Shown: positions 8,218 to 17,287, counted from the stretch's first letter. The stretch: DNA of 64,000 bases from Levilactobacillus angrenensis (GCF_003946085.1 NZ_RHOB01000008.1:82464-146463); one strand, 5' to 3'. Program-made: numbers and translations. Notes: a model not told the origin generated them from the sequence alone.

Positions 8218-8283
8218 ATGGAACTGAATAGCTTAATGGCGTGTGTCCCCGCAAACGGGCAAGGACGTTTTTCCCTAGATTAA
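8218..8283 (+). CDS. Putative 21-residue leader peptide before the exporter
   Basis: ATG at 8218 is preceded by GAGAGGGGTG and opens a 21-codon frame ending in TAA at 8281-8283, only 19 bases before the exporter start. The peptide begins MELNSLMACVPANG. A stem CCCG/CGGG (8248-8251 and 8256-8259), extended by GTCC/GGAC, lies in its 3' half. The downstream element GGACGTTTTT (8263-8272) is complementary to the first exporter codons (8306-8315). The arrangement resembles erm/cat-type attenuators. Confidence 0.45.
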   Translation: MELNSLMACVPANGQGRFSLD

Positions 8284-8315
8284 CTTTTAAAGGAGAAAAT
8301 TTGTGAAAAACGTCC
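8245..8315 (+). promoter_or_regulatory. Possible translational attenuator
   Basis: GGACGTTTTT at 8263-8272 and AAAAACGTCC at 8306-8315 are a perfect 10-bp inverted repeat whose loop contains the exporter SD (AAAGGAG) and GTG start. The competing upstream arm GTCC (8245-8248) can pair with GGAC (8263-8266), the same bases. The two structures exclude each other, as needed for stalling-controlled access to the SD. Function is inferred. Confidence 0.45.
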
Positions 8316-9496
8316 GTCAAACGGTCCCGTCATTGGGACTGATCATTACGCTGGTGGGGTTCCCCCAGATCAGCGAATCTATTTTTACCCCAGTTCTGCC
8401 ACAACTGCAACGCGCCATGCGTGTGAGTGCCAACCAGGCGCAGTTGACGATGAGCAGTTACTTCATTGCCTTTGCCATTGGCGTCCTGATTTGGGGCCAG
8501 TTGGCTGATAAATGGGGCCGCCGTCCAGCGATGTTGGCAGGCATAGGAGTCTATTTGTTAGGCAATATCGGTTTGTACTTGAGCCCTAACTTCAGTTGGC
8601 TCTTGGTGAGTCGTCTAGTCCAAGCGCTCGGCGCCAGTGCGGGGTCCGTGGTGACCCAGACCATCATGCGTGAAAGCTTTAGTGGTCTCAACGGGGCGCG
8701 GGTCTTCGCACGAACCAGTGCCGCCATGGCTTTAGCGCCGGCATTGGGACCGCTGATTGGTGGTGTGATGCAGACTTATTTTGGCTACCGCAGTGTGTTC
8801 GGTACGCTAGTTGCGATGGCCGTTGCCGTGGGCTTATACGCGCTCAGTCGGTTACCGGAAACGCAGCCAACGACCGTGGCAACCACCCCGGTCAACCAAA
8901 TTGCCGTGATTCGGCGACTGTTGACCGATCGGGTGGTTTGGGGTTACGGCTTGTTAATTGGCGGAATCAATGGCGTCTTGTTTAGTTATTACGCCGAAGC
9001 ACCATTCATCTTCATGACCCATTTTGGCTATTCGGCCGTGCAATACGGGTGGCTGGGCTTAATCTTGGCCAGCGCCAGTCTGTTAGGCGCCGTGATGGTC
9101 AACTGGCTATTGCATTGGGTGACGCCAGAGCAAGTGGCACTTGGTGGTTTGCTCTTTAGCGTGGTAGCGAGTGGCAGCTTGGTCATCGCGGCTTATGTTC
9201 AGAGCGCTGGAGCCATGTTGGTCACCATTTTTCTGACCTTCCTGGGCTTAAACGTGACGCTACCCAACGCCTTGAATCGGGCATTGGTCGGCTACGAAGA
9301 CGTGATGGGCAGTGCCAGTGGGTGGTTCAGCCTGGGGTATTATTTACTCGTTAGCGGCTTCACCTATGGGATGAGCTGGCTGCACAATGGTGCGATTGAA
9401 ACGCTACCGTGGTACGTGTCAATTCTGTGCGCGGGAATGCTGCTGAGCTTTTTAGGCTTAGTCGGACGACGCGCACGAGTAGTTACTGAAAATTAA
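8303..9496 (+). CDS. Bcr/CflA-family multidrug MFS exporter
   Basis: This encodes 397 residues with 12 predicted membrane segments, the size of DHA1 drug:proton antiporters. The loop 2-3 motif reads GQLADKWGRRPAML (about residues 72-85), and motif C-like Gly/Pro-rich sequence (ALAPALGPLIGGVMQ) lies in helix 5. Family members export chloramphenicol, bicyclomycin, sulfonamides or peptides. The start is GTG at 8303 with AAAGGAG upstream. A leader ORF and alternative hairpins precede it, suggesting drug-inducible translation. A strong terminator follows. Confidence 0.88.
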   Translation: MKNVRQTVPSLGLIITLVGFPQISESIFTPVLPQLQRAMRVSANQAQLTMSSYFIAFAIGVLIWGQLADKWGRRPAMLAGIGVYLLGNIGLYLSPNFSWLLVSRLVQALGASAGSVVTQTIMRESFSGLNGARVFARTSAAMALAPALGPLIGGVMQTYFGYRSVFGTLVAMAVAVGLYALSRLPETQPTTVATTPVNQIAVIRRLLTDRVVWGYGLLIGGINGVLFSYYAEAPFIFMTHFGYSAVQYGWLGLILASASLLGAVMVNWLLHWVTPEQVALGGLLFSVVASGSLVIAAYVQSAGAMLVTIFLTFLGLNVTLPNALNRALVGYEDVMGSASGWFSLGYYLLVSGFTYGMSWLHNGAIETLPWYVSILCAGMLLSFLGLVGRRARVVTEN

Positions 9497-9508
9497 ATTG
9501 AAAGACTG

Positions 9509-9550
9509 ACGGGCGTGGGTTCAGCGAAAAGGCTGACTCACGCCCGTTTT
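9509..9550 (+). terminator. Exporter terminator
   Basis: ACGGGCGTG-GGTTCAGC pairs with GCTGA-TCACGCCCGT, followed by TTTT. Confidence 0.8.
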
Positions 9551-9634
9551 ATGATGAAATTTGTAAGACGTCTGGGCATTCTCAGTGCTGAGGGGGTGGT
9601 ACACTGACGGTACAATTGCGTAAGGAGGAACACT

Positions 9635-9688
9635 ATGTACAAGATCTTTAATCCCCACCAAGGCAAAGTAGTTGCGGCCCACAACTAG
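9635..9688 (+). CDS. Possible 17-residue peptide
   Basis: A strong SD AAGGAGG (9622-9628) stands 6 bp before an ATG whose frame reads MYKIFNPHQGKVVAAHN and stops at TAG. A TACAAT-like -10 lies just upstream. No homologue is recognised. It may be a peptide gene or the remnant of a longer gene. Confidence 0.3.
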   Translation: MYKIFNPHQGKVVAAHN

Positions 9689-9747
9689 ATAGCCTAAAAT
9701 CAACTTAATTAAAACATTGTTGCGGCAAAGAGAGGGAAGGTCACGCT

Positions 9748-10461
9748 GTGAAAATTGTCAGACGCTTGTTACTTGCCATGATTTTGGGTATCGCCATTTT
9801 TGTTTGGGTCAACTGGCAGCCGTTGTCCACGCAGTTTCAATACTACCGGGCGGCCATTTGGGCTACGGTCACTGGTCGCTCGGAAACGGCGGCGAGTCAG
9901 CGTGCCGGCAATTATCAGTCGAGTGGCTATATTTTGCGCAATCTCAAGGACGCCACCACCCAGACCGGGGCCGATGATACGCCGGTCGAAGAGGCCATGC
10001 AGGGACTTTTGTTGCAGAAAAAGTACTACTATCGCTTTGCGCCCAACACGCCGACAAAAGCCCACCAAGCCTTTGATTACGCCATCGACACTTACAATCA
10101 AACGGGCATCGTCCAGTTGGTGGCGGGGACGGGCAGTTCGGAAACCAACCGGGTGACGTTTGGTATCTATCATAAACGCGAGCCCAAGGGCCAGACGACC
10201 GTCGAGTACGGTCACGGCGGTCCGCAGATTACGCAACGTATCAGCTGGCGCGGCATCTTGACCACCAATACCGCCACCGCCAAGCTCAACGCGACCTATC
10301 CCCAAGCTTTTAAAAAATCCGTCGCCGTCCACGAGCTGGGGCACGCGTTGGGCTTGGATCACAGTTCGGACAAGACCTCAGTCATGACACCCATCGACCG
10401 GGGAAAAACGCAGCTGTCCGCCGCCGACCTCAAGAGTTTGCGCGCCATTTATCAAAAATAG
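9748..10461 (+). CDS. Matrixin-like (M10) zinc metalloprotease, membrane-anchored
   Basis: This encodes 237 residues. An N-terminal membrane segment (residues 6-22) directs it outside. The C-terminal domain has the full metzincin zinc site HELGHALGLDH (195-205) followed by the Met-turn SVMTP (211-215). The middle region has the matrixin beta-sheet. It is a probable extracellular protease acting on cell-surface or external proteins. The start is GTG at 9748 with a GAGAGGGAAGG upstream. No pro-peptide Cys switch is visible. Confidence 0.88.
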   Translation: MKIVRRLLLAMILGIAIFVWVNWQPLSTQFQYYRAAIWATVTGRSETAASQRAGNYQSSGYILRNLKDATTQTGADDTPVEEAMQGLLLQKKYYYRFAPNTPTKAHQAFDYAIDTYNQTGIVQLVAGTGSSETNRVTFGIYHKREPKGQTTVEYGHGGPQITQRISWRGILTTNTATAKLNATYPQAFKKSVAVHELGHALGLDHSSDKTSVMTPIDRGKTQLSAADLKSLRAIYQK

Positions 10462-10568
10462 CCCCGCAAGTTAAGGGCATCCGGCACTCAACTGGTGTAT
10501 GATTAACTTGTATACAACTAATAAGATTCGAATTTGTACAAGCACTTGACCAGAAGGGATGCGGTTTT

Positions 10569-11042
10569 ATGGCAACGATTTACGATTTTACGGAAACGGA
10601 AATGAGTGGGCAATCGATTGACTTCAAGGACTATCAAGGCAAGGTCTTATTGATCGTCAATACCGCCAGCAAGTGTGGCCTGGCGCCGCAACTGGCAGGT
10701 GTCGAGGCTTTGTATAAAAAATATCACGACCAGGGCTTTGAGGTCTTGGGCTTGCCGTCCAACCAGTTCCACCAGGAATTGGCCACGGATGAAGAGGCCA
10801 ATGACTTTTGCCAAATGCATTACGGCGTGACCTTCCCCATGACTCAGCGGGTGGTCGTCAACGGCGACGATGAAGATCCGCTGTTCACTTACCTCAAGGA
10901 AACCGCGGGCCACGGCCGAATCAAGTGGAACTTCACCAAGTTTCTGATTGGCCGCGACGGTCAGTTGATCGACCGTTATGCGCCGGTGACCAAGCCGGAG
11001 AAGGTGGAACCAGATATCGTGGCAGCCTTAGCACAAAACTAA
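10569..11042 (+). CDS. Glutathione/thiol peroxidase (Gpx family)
   Basis: This encodes 157 residues, the bacterial Gpx length. The catalytic Cys is C36 in NTASKCGL; the Gln and Trp partners lie in GLPSNQFHQE (about 69-78) and KWNFTKFL (about 119-126). It reduces hydroperoxides in the cytosol. Bacterial members with Cys instead of Sec usually take electrons from thioredoxin rather than glutathione. The ATG at 10569 has AGAAGGGAT upstream. It is monocistronic. Confidence 0.93.
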   Translation: MATIYDFTETEMSGQSIDFKDYQGKVLLIVNTASKCGLAPQLAGVEALYKKYHDQGFEVLGLPSNQFHQELATDEEANDFCQMHYGVTFPMTQRVVVNGDDEDPLFTYLKETAGHGRIKWNFTKFLIGRDGQLIDRYAPVTKPEKVEPDIVAALAQN

Positions 11043-11043
11043 A

Positions 11044-11087
11044 AGAAACAGGCGTCCAGGAAAATTTCCCGGGCGCCTATTTCTTTT
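11044..11087. terminator. Bidirectional terminator between gpx and the copper operon
   Basis: AGAAA-AGGCG pairs with CGCCT-TTTCT around an internal CCAGGAAA/TTTCCCGG stem. A-rich and T-rich flanks let it serve both converging units. Confidence 0.75.
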
Positions 11088-11096
11088 AGTTTTAGC

Positions 11097-11201
11097 TTAA
11101 TGTCCCACAATCAGCGCCCCGACGCCGGTGGCTACCACCACGTAAATGGCGGCGACCAGTGCAGTCAGCCAGGTGCTCTTACTCCAAAATTTTTCTGACA
11201 T
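11097..11201 (-). CDS. Small membrane protein of the copper operon (34 aa)
   Basis: This frame starts with ATG at 11201 and ends with TAA at 11097-11099. Its SD (TAGGAGG) overlaps the stop codon of the copper ATPase, so translation is probably coupled. The peptide has a charged N-terminus (MSEKFWSKSTW) and one hydrophobic helix (residues 11-33, rich in Ala/Val/Gly) ending in GH. It has no Cys or Met motif. It could be a small regulatory or stabilising partner of the ATPase; that is inference. Coding is supported by SD, spacing and operon position. Confidence 0.6.
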   Translation of the reverse strand: MSEKFWSKSTWLTALVAAIYVVVATGVGALIVGH

Positions 11202-11213
11202 GTGTGATTCCTC

Positions 11214-13148
11214 CTAGGCCACGGATGAGGTGGCGGGTGTTGATGTTAATTTGGACTTGTTCAGCAACAATGAGCTGGCGACCACGGACAGTGAACTGAG
11301 CGCCATGCCAAGGCCGGCCAGTTCAGGACTGAGTGATAGGCCAAAGACTACGAAGATACCGGCGGCCACGGGGATGCCCAAAGTGTTGTAAATGAAGGCC
11401 CAAAACAGGTTGAGCTTGATCCGACTGAAAGTCTTTTGACTGAGTTCCAGCGCCCGGACCACGTCCATCAAGTCGTTCTTGACCAGGACGATGCCGCCAG
11501 ATTCAATGGCGATATCCGTCCCGGACCCCATGGCAATCCCAACGTCAGCAGTCGTCAAGGCTGGGGCGTCGTTGATGCCGTCGCCCACGAAGGCTACGGG
11601 GCCATCGGCTTGTAGTTGCTTGACGTGATCGGCCTTATCACCAGGCAAGACGTCGGCGATGACCGTATCGATGCCGACTTCATCCGCGATGGCTTGCGCG
11701 ACGCGTTGATTATCCCCCGTCAACATGACGGTTCGTAAGCCGCGGTGTTTCAAAGCAGCGATGGCCGCAGCTGAGCTGGCCTTAGGCGCATCTTGGATGG
11801 CAATCAACCCGATGATGCGGTCCAAGACACCGACCAGTACGACGGTCTTGGCTTCGGCTTGTAGTTGGGCCATTTGGGTGCTTAAGGTGGCATCTAATTG
11901 GTAGTCTGCCATCAACTTGTCGTTACCGATAAAGGCTGGTTGGCCGTCAACCGTGGCCCGGACACCTTTGCCTTCAATGGCTTGGAAATTCTGGGCGGCG
12001 GTCACTGAAATGTTTTCGGCCTTCGCCTTGTCTAAAATGGCAGTGGCTAGCGGATGTTCGGAAGCGACTTCCAAGTTGGCGGCGACGTGCAGGACCTGGG
12101 AAGCATCGCCCACGATGTCGGTCACTTGGGGATGGCCGGCCGTAATGGTTCCAGTCTTATCAAAGACCACCGTCTTCACGCGGTTAGCGGCCTCGAGGAC
12201 TTCACCGTTCTTGATCAAAATACCCATCTTAGCGCTCCGACCAGTGCCCACCATTAAAGCTGTGGGGGTGGCGATGCCCAAGGCACATGGGCAGGCGATG
12301 ATGACGACGGAAACGGCAAAGAGCAGTGCACTAACGAGCGGTGCATCTAAGAAAACGTACCACACGGTAAAGGTGGCAATGGCGGCAATCAGGACGGCCG
12401 GAACGAAAATGTCAGCGACCTTGTCCACCGTTTTTTGGATGGGCGCGTGACTGGTCTGAGCCTTCTTGACCATTTCCACGATTTGCGACAACAGCGTGTC
12501 GTTGCCGACCTTGCTGGCTTTGAACGTGAAGGTCCCGGTATTGTTCATGGTGGCCCCGATGACCTTGTCGCCGGCTTGCTTGGTGACGGGCATGCTTTCG
12601 CCAGTGACCATGGATTCGTCGATGGTCGAAGTCCCGTCAACGATGACCCCGTCGACCGCAATCTTTTGGCCGGGGCGAACACGAATGATGTCGTTGACGA
12701 CAACTTGTGCTAGTGGTACCTGGGTCCATTGACCGTCACGTTGGACCTCGGCGTCCTTAGCCTGGAGGTCGACTAACTTACTGACAGCGCCGGAAGCAGA
12801 ATGTTTCATTTTCTCTTCGAAATATTGGCCTAGCAAGATGAAGGTGACCACGAAAGCAGCACTTTCAAAGAAGACCGCCTTGCCAGCTAGCATGGCGTAG
12901 AAGCTGTATAGGTAGGCCGTGATGGTACCGATGGCGACCAGCGTGTCCATGTTGGCGTGGTGATGACGAAAGGCGGCCCAGGCACTTTGGATGAAGGGAC
13001 CAGCGGAGACCGCCATCACAGCGGTTGCCAGCAAGAACATGGTCCAAGCGCCGCCCGGGAGCATCAGGCCAAAGGGTTTGGTAAACATCTCGACGAGCAT
13101 TGGTAGGGAGACGACTAGCGAGAAGACAAAACGATTTTTGATACTCAT
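11214..13148 (-). CDS. copA: Copper-translocating P1B-type ATPase without N-terminal metal-binding domain
   Basis: This copper exporter of the cell membrane has 644 residues. Visible motifs: TGES at 182-185, the CPC metal site at 286-288 in helix 6, DKTGT with the phosphorylated Asp at 330, a SEHPLA nucleotide motif and GDGINDAP near 520. CPC points to Cu(I). Unlike typical CopA it starts directly at the first membrane helix and lacks any CxxC domain or His-rich tail (only HHH at 62-64). Two separate cupredoxin genes lie upstream and may supply copper handling. Its ATG overlaps the stop of the preceding gene (ATGA). Confidence 0.92.
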   Translation of the reverse strand: MSIKNRFVFSLVVSLPMLVEMFTKPFGLMLPGGAWTMFLLATAVMAVSAGPFIQSAWAAFRHHHANMDTLVAIGTITAYLYSFYAMLAGKAVFFESAAFVVTFILLGQYFEEKMKHSASGAVSKLVDLQAKDAEVQRDGQWTQVPLAQVVVNDIIRVRPGQKIAVDGVIVDGTSTIDESMVTGESMPVTKQAGDKVIGATMNNTGTFTFKASKVGNDTLLSQIVEMVKKAQTSHAPIQKTVDKVADIFVPAVLIAAIATFTVWYVFLDAPLVSALLFAVSVVIIACPCALGIATPTALMVGTGRSAKMGILIKNGEVLEAANRVKTVVFDKTGTITAGHPQVTDIVGDASQVLHVAANLEVASEHPLATAILDKAKAENISVTAAQNFQAIEGKGVRATVDGQPAFIGNDKLMADYQLDATLSTQMAQLQAEAKTVVLVGVLDRIIGLIAIQDAPKASSAAAIAALKHRGLRTVMLTGDNQRVAQAIADEVGIDTVIADVLPGDKADHVKQLQADGPVAFVGDGINDAPALTTADVGIAMGSGTDIAIESGGIVLVKNDLMDVVRALELSQKTFSRIKLNLFWAFIYNTLGIPVAAGIFVVFGLSLSPELAGLGMALSSLSVVASSLLLNKSKLTSTPATSSVA

Positions 13149-13417
13149 GGTTGGACGACCACCTTTCCAGAGAACATGTCCATGCCGCAGCTAAACGAAA
13201 ACTCGCCGGCCTGACTAGTGTCAATGGTGACGGTTTGCGGTTGGTTAAGGGGCAGGTCACGGTTAAATCCGAGTGCTGGCGAATGCACTTGGTCCAAACA
13301 GCCAGCGTCGTTGACCCGGGTAAAGGTCAGTTCGGCGGGGATGCCTTGCTTCAGGACGATTTCAGCGGGGGCGTAACCCCCATCAACGGTAATAGTTGCA
13401 GATTGTTTTGTAGTCAT
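13145..13417 (-). CDS. Small cytosolic cupredoxin-domain protein
   Basis: This encodes 90 residues with no signal peptide. It has the Cupredoxin_1-like pattern: [20 protein letters not shown], a Cys in GCLDQV (about residue 40), and the C-terminal ligand loop [14 protein letters not shown]. It resembles the C-terminal domain of the neighbour at 13437-13808, indicating a duplication. It probably binds copper in the cytosol and hands it to the ATPase, with which it shares a 4-bp overlap. SD GGAGGG precedes the ATG at 13417. Confidence 0.82.
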   Translation of the reverse strand: MTTKQSATITVDGGYAPAEIVLKQGIPAELTFTRVNDAGCLDQVHSPALGFNRDLPLNQPQTVTIDTSQAGEFSFSCGMDMFSGKVVVQP

Positions 13418-13436
13418 GATAAATTCCCTCCATAAA

Positions 13437-13808
13437 TTATTTGATAATGACTTTGCCGTGGAACATGTTCATCCCGCAAGCGTAGTCGAATTCGCCCGGC
13501 TTGCTGGTGTCGATAGGAATGGCGTGCGCTTCATTTTGCGGGAGAAATTCATTGATCCCGAAGTCGGGGAAAACGACCTGTTTCAGACAGCTAGATGGGT
13601 CCTTGCGGTTAAACGTCAGTGTGGCGGGGACGCCCTTCTTCAAGACGACCGTACTGGGAGAGTAGCCACCGCTGACTTCCACGCCCACGTCTTGGGAGTT
13701 GGCACTGACGGCGGCGTCGACAGCCGCGGTTGCATGATTGCCGAAGAACCACCAGGCGATGAAGCCGATGAGCAAGAGTGCAACGATGAGAACAATGAGT
13801 TTAATCAT
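13437..13808 (-). CDS. Membrane-anchored cupredoxin-domain protein
   Basis: This encodes 123 residues from the ATG at 13808 (SD GGAG); the frame is open further upstream but runs through the promoter. An N-terminal anchor (residues 3-23) is followed by an outward cupredoxin domain with VEVSGGYSPSTVVLKKGVPA, Cys in SCLKQVVFP, and the ligand loop YACGMNMFHGKVII. It is the first gene of the copper operon and a likely extracellular copper binder. Its domain is paralogous to the following gene. Confidence 0.85.
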   Translation of the reverse strand: MIKLIVLIVALLLIGFIAWWFFGNHATAAVDAAVSANSQDVGVEVSGGYSPSTVVLKKGVPATLTFNRKDPSSCLKQVVFPDFGINEFLPQNEAHAIPIDTSKPGEFDYACGMNMFHGKVIIK

Positions 13809-13828
13809 AAAGAAAATCTCCTTTGGTT

Positions 13829-13886
13829 TACATTTGTAATCCTTAACTGATGAATTAAGCATACCGCCATCGTTTACAATTGTCAA
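13829..13886 (-). promoter_or_regulatory. Copper operon promoter with two CopY boxes
   Basis: On the minus strand TTGACA (13881-13886) and TATGCT (13858-13863) are 17 bp apart. TACATTTGTA (13829-13838) matches the CopY box TACAnnTGTA exactly. A second near-match TACAATTGTC (13875-13884) overlaps the -35 box. The layout predicts copper-relieved repression by a CopY-type repressor encoded elsewhere. Confidence 0.8.
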
Positions 13887-13953
13887 CGATAAAAAACCAA
13901 TATGCCAAGATGATATATTTTTCAGGGAATAGATAAACCAGTGGTGAGCGACG

Positions 13954-13981
13954 AAAAAAGCCTAGGCACCGGGCCTAGACT
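13954..13981 (-). terminator. Terminator of the beta-lactamase-like gene
   Basis: Minus-strand CTAGGC/GCCTAG stem followed by TTTTTT, just beyond the stop at 13991. Confidence 0.75.
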
Positions 13982-13990
13982 CAATTCTGA

Positions 13991-14968
13991 CTATTCTAAT
14001 TGCTTAACTAATTTGGGATTATAAACTAATTTTTGAATGTGCTTGGTGCTCTGGCCCATCCGTGGGAAACCACTAAAGCCGCTTTGCCCGGCACCATGGG
14101 TCATGATGACCAGCACGTAGCGTTGACCGTTGGGCAGGGTGACGATACCAGCGTCATTGTTGGTGTCCGCCAGCCAGCCGACTTTGTCAGCGACGATGGT
14201 TCCTTTAGTCGCGGCAGCTGCCCCGGCGGGAATTCCGTCACGGTAAACTTGTTTTTTCATTAATGATAATAGCCAAGAACGGTTGTGGGCATTGTTAAAT
14301 GGTGCCTGTGCCCGGGCCAATTTGACCAGCATCTTCCGGAGACTCGTGGCGGTCGTCGTGGCCTCTTGGCCGGCGACGAAGGTCGGGGTGTAGAGGCCCT
14401 CACTGGCTAGAAAGGCATTGAGGCCATCCAATCCGTAGGTGTCGAGGATGTCTTCGGGAAAGTCATTGGCACTGTTGACGATCATGCGGTGGAAGCCGTC
14501 CTGATTGGTAGGCGTCCAGGTGTAGGCGTGCTGCTGGCTGAGATGGAAGAGGTAGGCCGCAATGTAAAGCTTGTAGGTGCTGGCCGAAACCTCCGGCGTG
14601 TGGGCATTTGCGGAGGCTGCCAATTTACCACGTTGGTAAAATTTATTGGCCACAGCGGACTGCGCAGAACGACTTCCGGCCACAGCGCCGAGGTTGTAGA
14701 AGCTCACGCTGGTATTACCGTCAGCGGTGATGTGCTTGAGATATGTATACAGCTGTTTCTTGACCCGGCGCTGTTCGTGCGTGATCTGCCGACCAGTCGC
14801 CGGTTGCGGAGACGTGGTCGCGTGCGCTTGCGACGTATTTTTCTGGCGTGCTTGAACACTGAAAATACCGGTGAAGCCAAGGACTACGATGGCGATGGCC
14901 ATCACGACGATCCGGTACTTAAAGAGTAGGCGGCCAATGGAATGAGTTTGGGCGTGTTTCATAGGCAT
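13991..14968 (-). CDS. Membrane-anchored class A beta-lactamase-like serine hydrolase
   Basis: This encodes 325 residues with an N-terminal anchor (about residues 18-36). The active-site triads of the penicillin-recognising fold are recognisable though degenerate: STYK for SxxK (VSASTYKLY), VNSAND for SDN, and DKVGW in place of KTG. Lactobacillar members usually act on the wall or are of unknown function and do not give beta-lactam resistance. The start ATG at 14968 has a weak GAAG SD; an ATG two codons later is equally possible. It is monocistronic. Confidence 0.75.
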   Translation of the reverse strand: MPMKHAQTHSIGRLLFKYRIVVMAIAIVVLGFTGIFSVQARQKNTSQAHATTSPQPATGRQITHEQRRVKKQLYTYLKHITADGNTSVSFYNLGAVAGSRSAQSAVANKFYQRGKLAASANAHTPEVSASTYKLYIAAYLFHLSQQHAYTWTPTNQDGFHRMIVNSANDFPEDILDTYGLDGLNAFLASEGLYTPTFVAGQEATTTATSLRKMLVKLARAQAPFNNAHNRSWLLSLMKKQVYRDGIPAGAAAATKGTIVADKVGWLADTNNDAGIVTLPNGQRYVLVIMTHGAGQSGFSGFPRMGQSTKHIQKLVYNPKLVKQLE

Positions 14969-15136
14969 ATGATCACTTCTTTGGTGTTGGTCTACTGAAC
15001 TAATTAATGGTTTTAATTATACGCCCAAATTTGGGCGACGTATACGTGAAAATGAAGGGTTGGCCAAAAATAGTTAGGGCAGAGTGAACCAACAGTCGGT
15101 TAGCTAGTGAGCAGTAAGTGTCATTACCAACATCCC

Positions 15137-15970
15137 TTAAACTTCCTGGACTAGCCCATCAAAGAAGCGCTTCAATGAGGTCTTGCCGCCGGTGCTCCGG
15201 GTGCCCTCCAGCAGGAGCATTTCACTGCGAACATTCTTGTATTCATACAGGGTGTTGGCGTATTCGACCACGATCTCATCGCCCATGCCGTCCAGGCTGA
15301 TATTGGCCAAGTTGGTCAGGCCAGTCTTGATGGCTCGGCGGATCCGCTGGAACATGATCTTCTTTTCGCGGTCGTCGATGTGGTAGGCCGCGTTGAAGTC
15401 TATTTCACGGAAGCTCAGGTTCTGGTCGAGCATAATCTGCGCAATGGCTAAGATATCTGAAGAACCCGCTTCGGAGGTGATTCCCAGGAAGCGCAGAATC
15501 GACAGAATCTTTTCTTTTTGCTGTTGCTTCTGGTCAACGACCGGGGCCGTGGCGACCGCCCCACCGCCAACCAGCGACTGGATGTTGTTGAGCTTGGTGG
15601 CCATCTGAACGCTCTGGGAGACCTTTTCGACCACAGTCTTTACTTCAATCATGTTGATTGGTTTATCAATGAAAAATTCAATGCCGGCTTCGTAGGCCTC
15701 GGCGCGCAGGTCGCTGTCCTTGACCTGAGAAATCATGATGGCCCGCAGTGCCGGTTTGAGCGCCTTCAGTTTCTTGATCAACTCGATGCCTGAGATGCCC
15801 GGCATTAAGAGGTCAGCTAAAACAATATCAACGTCCATGATCATGATGTCCGCCAAGGCTTTCTTCGCCTCGTGGGCAATGCCAATCACGGTGTTTTCGG
15901 GATTCTTTTCTAAAATCTGCCGTAAAATCATGGGAATCGACGGGTCATCATCTACGATATAAAAATTCAT
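15137..15970 (-). CDS. GlnL/YcbB-type response regulator
   Basis: This encodes 277 residues. The N-terminal receiver domain (1-125) has the acidic pair DDD at 7-9, phospho-acceptor D53 (LADLLMPG) and K103 (FIDKPI). A Q/K-rich linker (about 148-155) leads to a YcbB-type output domain with LRFLGI..EAGSSDI and a helical DNA-binding region (IMFQRIRRAIKTGLTNLA). In Bacillus subtilis GlnL of this family controls glutamine use. Here it is coupled to the upstream kinase by a TAATG overlap and lies next to the arc genes. Direct repeats before arcB match the known GlnL site type. Confidence 0.87.
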   Translation of the reverse strand: MNFYIVDDDPSIPMILRQILEKNPENTVIGIAHEAKKALADIMIMDVDIVLADLLMPGISGIELIKKLKALKPALRAIMISQVKDSDLRAEAYEAGIEFFIDKPINMIEVKTVVEKVSQSVQMATKLNNIQSLVGGGAVATAPVVDQKQQQKEKILSILRFLGITSEAGSSDILAIAQIMLDQNLSFREIDFNAAYHIDDREKKIMFQRIRRAIKTGLTNLANISLDGMGDEIVVEYANTLYEYKNVRSEMLLLEGTRSTGGKTSLKRFFDGLVQEV

Positions 15971-17265
15971 TAGGCATCTGCCTCCTGTTCTAAACGTTTT
16001 TTACTGAGTTTCACTTCAAAATTGGTGCCTTTCCCCAGCTGAGACTCAACGTGAATGTCGCCGTCAAATTGCTCTTGGGCAATGATTTTGACGTGGGAGA
16101 GGCCAATCCCCCGGTAGACGTCGCCGTTCTCGTTGAACTTAGTGGTGAAGCCGGGTTGAAAAATCATGGACAAGGTGTCGGGGTCCATCCCGTTAGCATT
16201 GTCACTGACATTGAGCAGAATATCGGGCCCGTGGTCGATGACACTCACGACGATGGTGCCACTGGGACGCCCCGCCATGGCATCAACACTATTAAAAATG
16301 AGATTGGATAAGATTGAGACGAGGTAATAGTGGTTCGGCACCATCAGGTCCACGTGGTTGTGGACTTCAATCGTCACGTTGGGGGACTTGGGCTTGATCG
16401 ATTCGCGGATATAGTCGGTCGTGACCTTCAAGATATCTGCCAGCTGCATGGCGGTCTCGGCGTCGTCATTGAAGTAATCGCCGAGACCACGAATCACGTT
16501 TTGGTAGTCTTTCTTGATTTCGTGGACGTCGCGGGCAATCTGAAGAGCCTTGTCGCGTTCGGCCTCACTGACATTTGCCTGCTGCAGGTCCTGATTCAAG
16601 AGGTAGGCGTTCTTCATGACGTTTTCAATCTCACTGATGTTTTTGCGCATGAAGTAGACCTCGCTGTTCACCGCCGAAGCGACCCAGATGAAATGGTAGT
16701 AGCGCTGTTCGTGGTTTTCTTGCCGCAGCATCAATTGGAAGTAATGGTAGAGAAAGGCCAGTAGGCAACTGACCAAGCTACGAATCAAGGCGGTGATGAA
16801 CAGAATCTGAAAGAGCTGGTAGGTGTAGTGCGAAAAGCTCGTGAGCAGGCTGACTTCTAAGAGGTTGGCCACGTAATCGCAGAGCACGATGGTTAGAAAG
16901 AAGGTCATGTTACTGCGTTGGCCGCGACGCCAGTATAAAAAGTAGTAGAGAATGCCGTAACAGAGGTAGAAAGCCATGTCGGCCAAAATATAAATCAGGT
17001 TGTCATGAGAATTTACGTCATGGCTAATGAAGAGAAGGATTCCCCGAAAGACGGGTGAGGCCACCGCTACTGCCACGGTCAGTGAGATGGGGTTGAAGTC
17101 GCGATTGAAGTACAGAATGACTGGCAGCAAGAAGACGGACAAGGTGACGATGAAACCGGGTGCGTATGTTTGGAAATTCACTTGTGAAGCCAAAGCGATA
17201 CAAATCGCTGACAAGGCTATCCGTTGGTAACGTTCGTGCGTGAAGAAACGGGACTGCTTAAACAT
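15970..17265 (-). CDS. GlnK-type membrane sensor histidine kinase
   Basis: This encodes 431 residues. About six membrane helices occupy residues 12-190. The dimerisation helix carries the likely phospho-His in DVHEIKKDYQNVI (about residue 247). The GHKL ATPase domain shows the N box FNSVDAMAG, G1 DNANGMD, GIGLSHV and the final GTNFEVKL. Being multi-pass with short loops, it may sense a small ligand in or near the membrane. It pairs with the response regulator downstream and is divergent from arcB. The start follows AAGGAGTCC. Confidence 0.87.
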   Translation of the reverse strand: MFKQSRFFTHERYQRIALSAICIALASQVNFQTYAPGFIVTLSVFLLPVILYFNRDFNPISLTVAVAVASPVFRGILLFISHDVNSHDNLIYILADMAFYLCYGILYYFLYWRRGQRSNMTFFLTIVLCDYVANLLEVSLLTSFSHYTYQLFQILFITALIRSLVSCLLAFLYHYFQLMLRQENHEQRYYHFIWVASAVNSEVYFMRKNISEIENVMKNAYLLNQDLQQANVSEAERDKALQIARDVHEIKKDYQNVIRGLGDYFNDDAETAMQLADILKVTTDYIRESIKPKSPNVTIEVHNHVDLMVPNHYYLVSILSNLIFNSVDAMAGRPSGTIVVSVIDHGPDILLNVSDNANGMDPDTLSMIFQPGFTTKFNENGDVYRGIGLSHVKIIAQEQFDGDIHVESQLGKGTNFEVKLSKKRLEQEADA

Positions 17266-17287
17266 GAATTGGACTCCTTAGAAAAAG

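Noticed and set aside
14969..15136. Gene between the beta-lactamase-like protein and the response regulator
   Set aside because: No frame longer than a few codons with an SD; only leader and trailer sequence.
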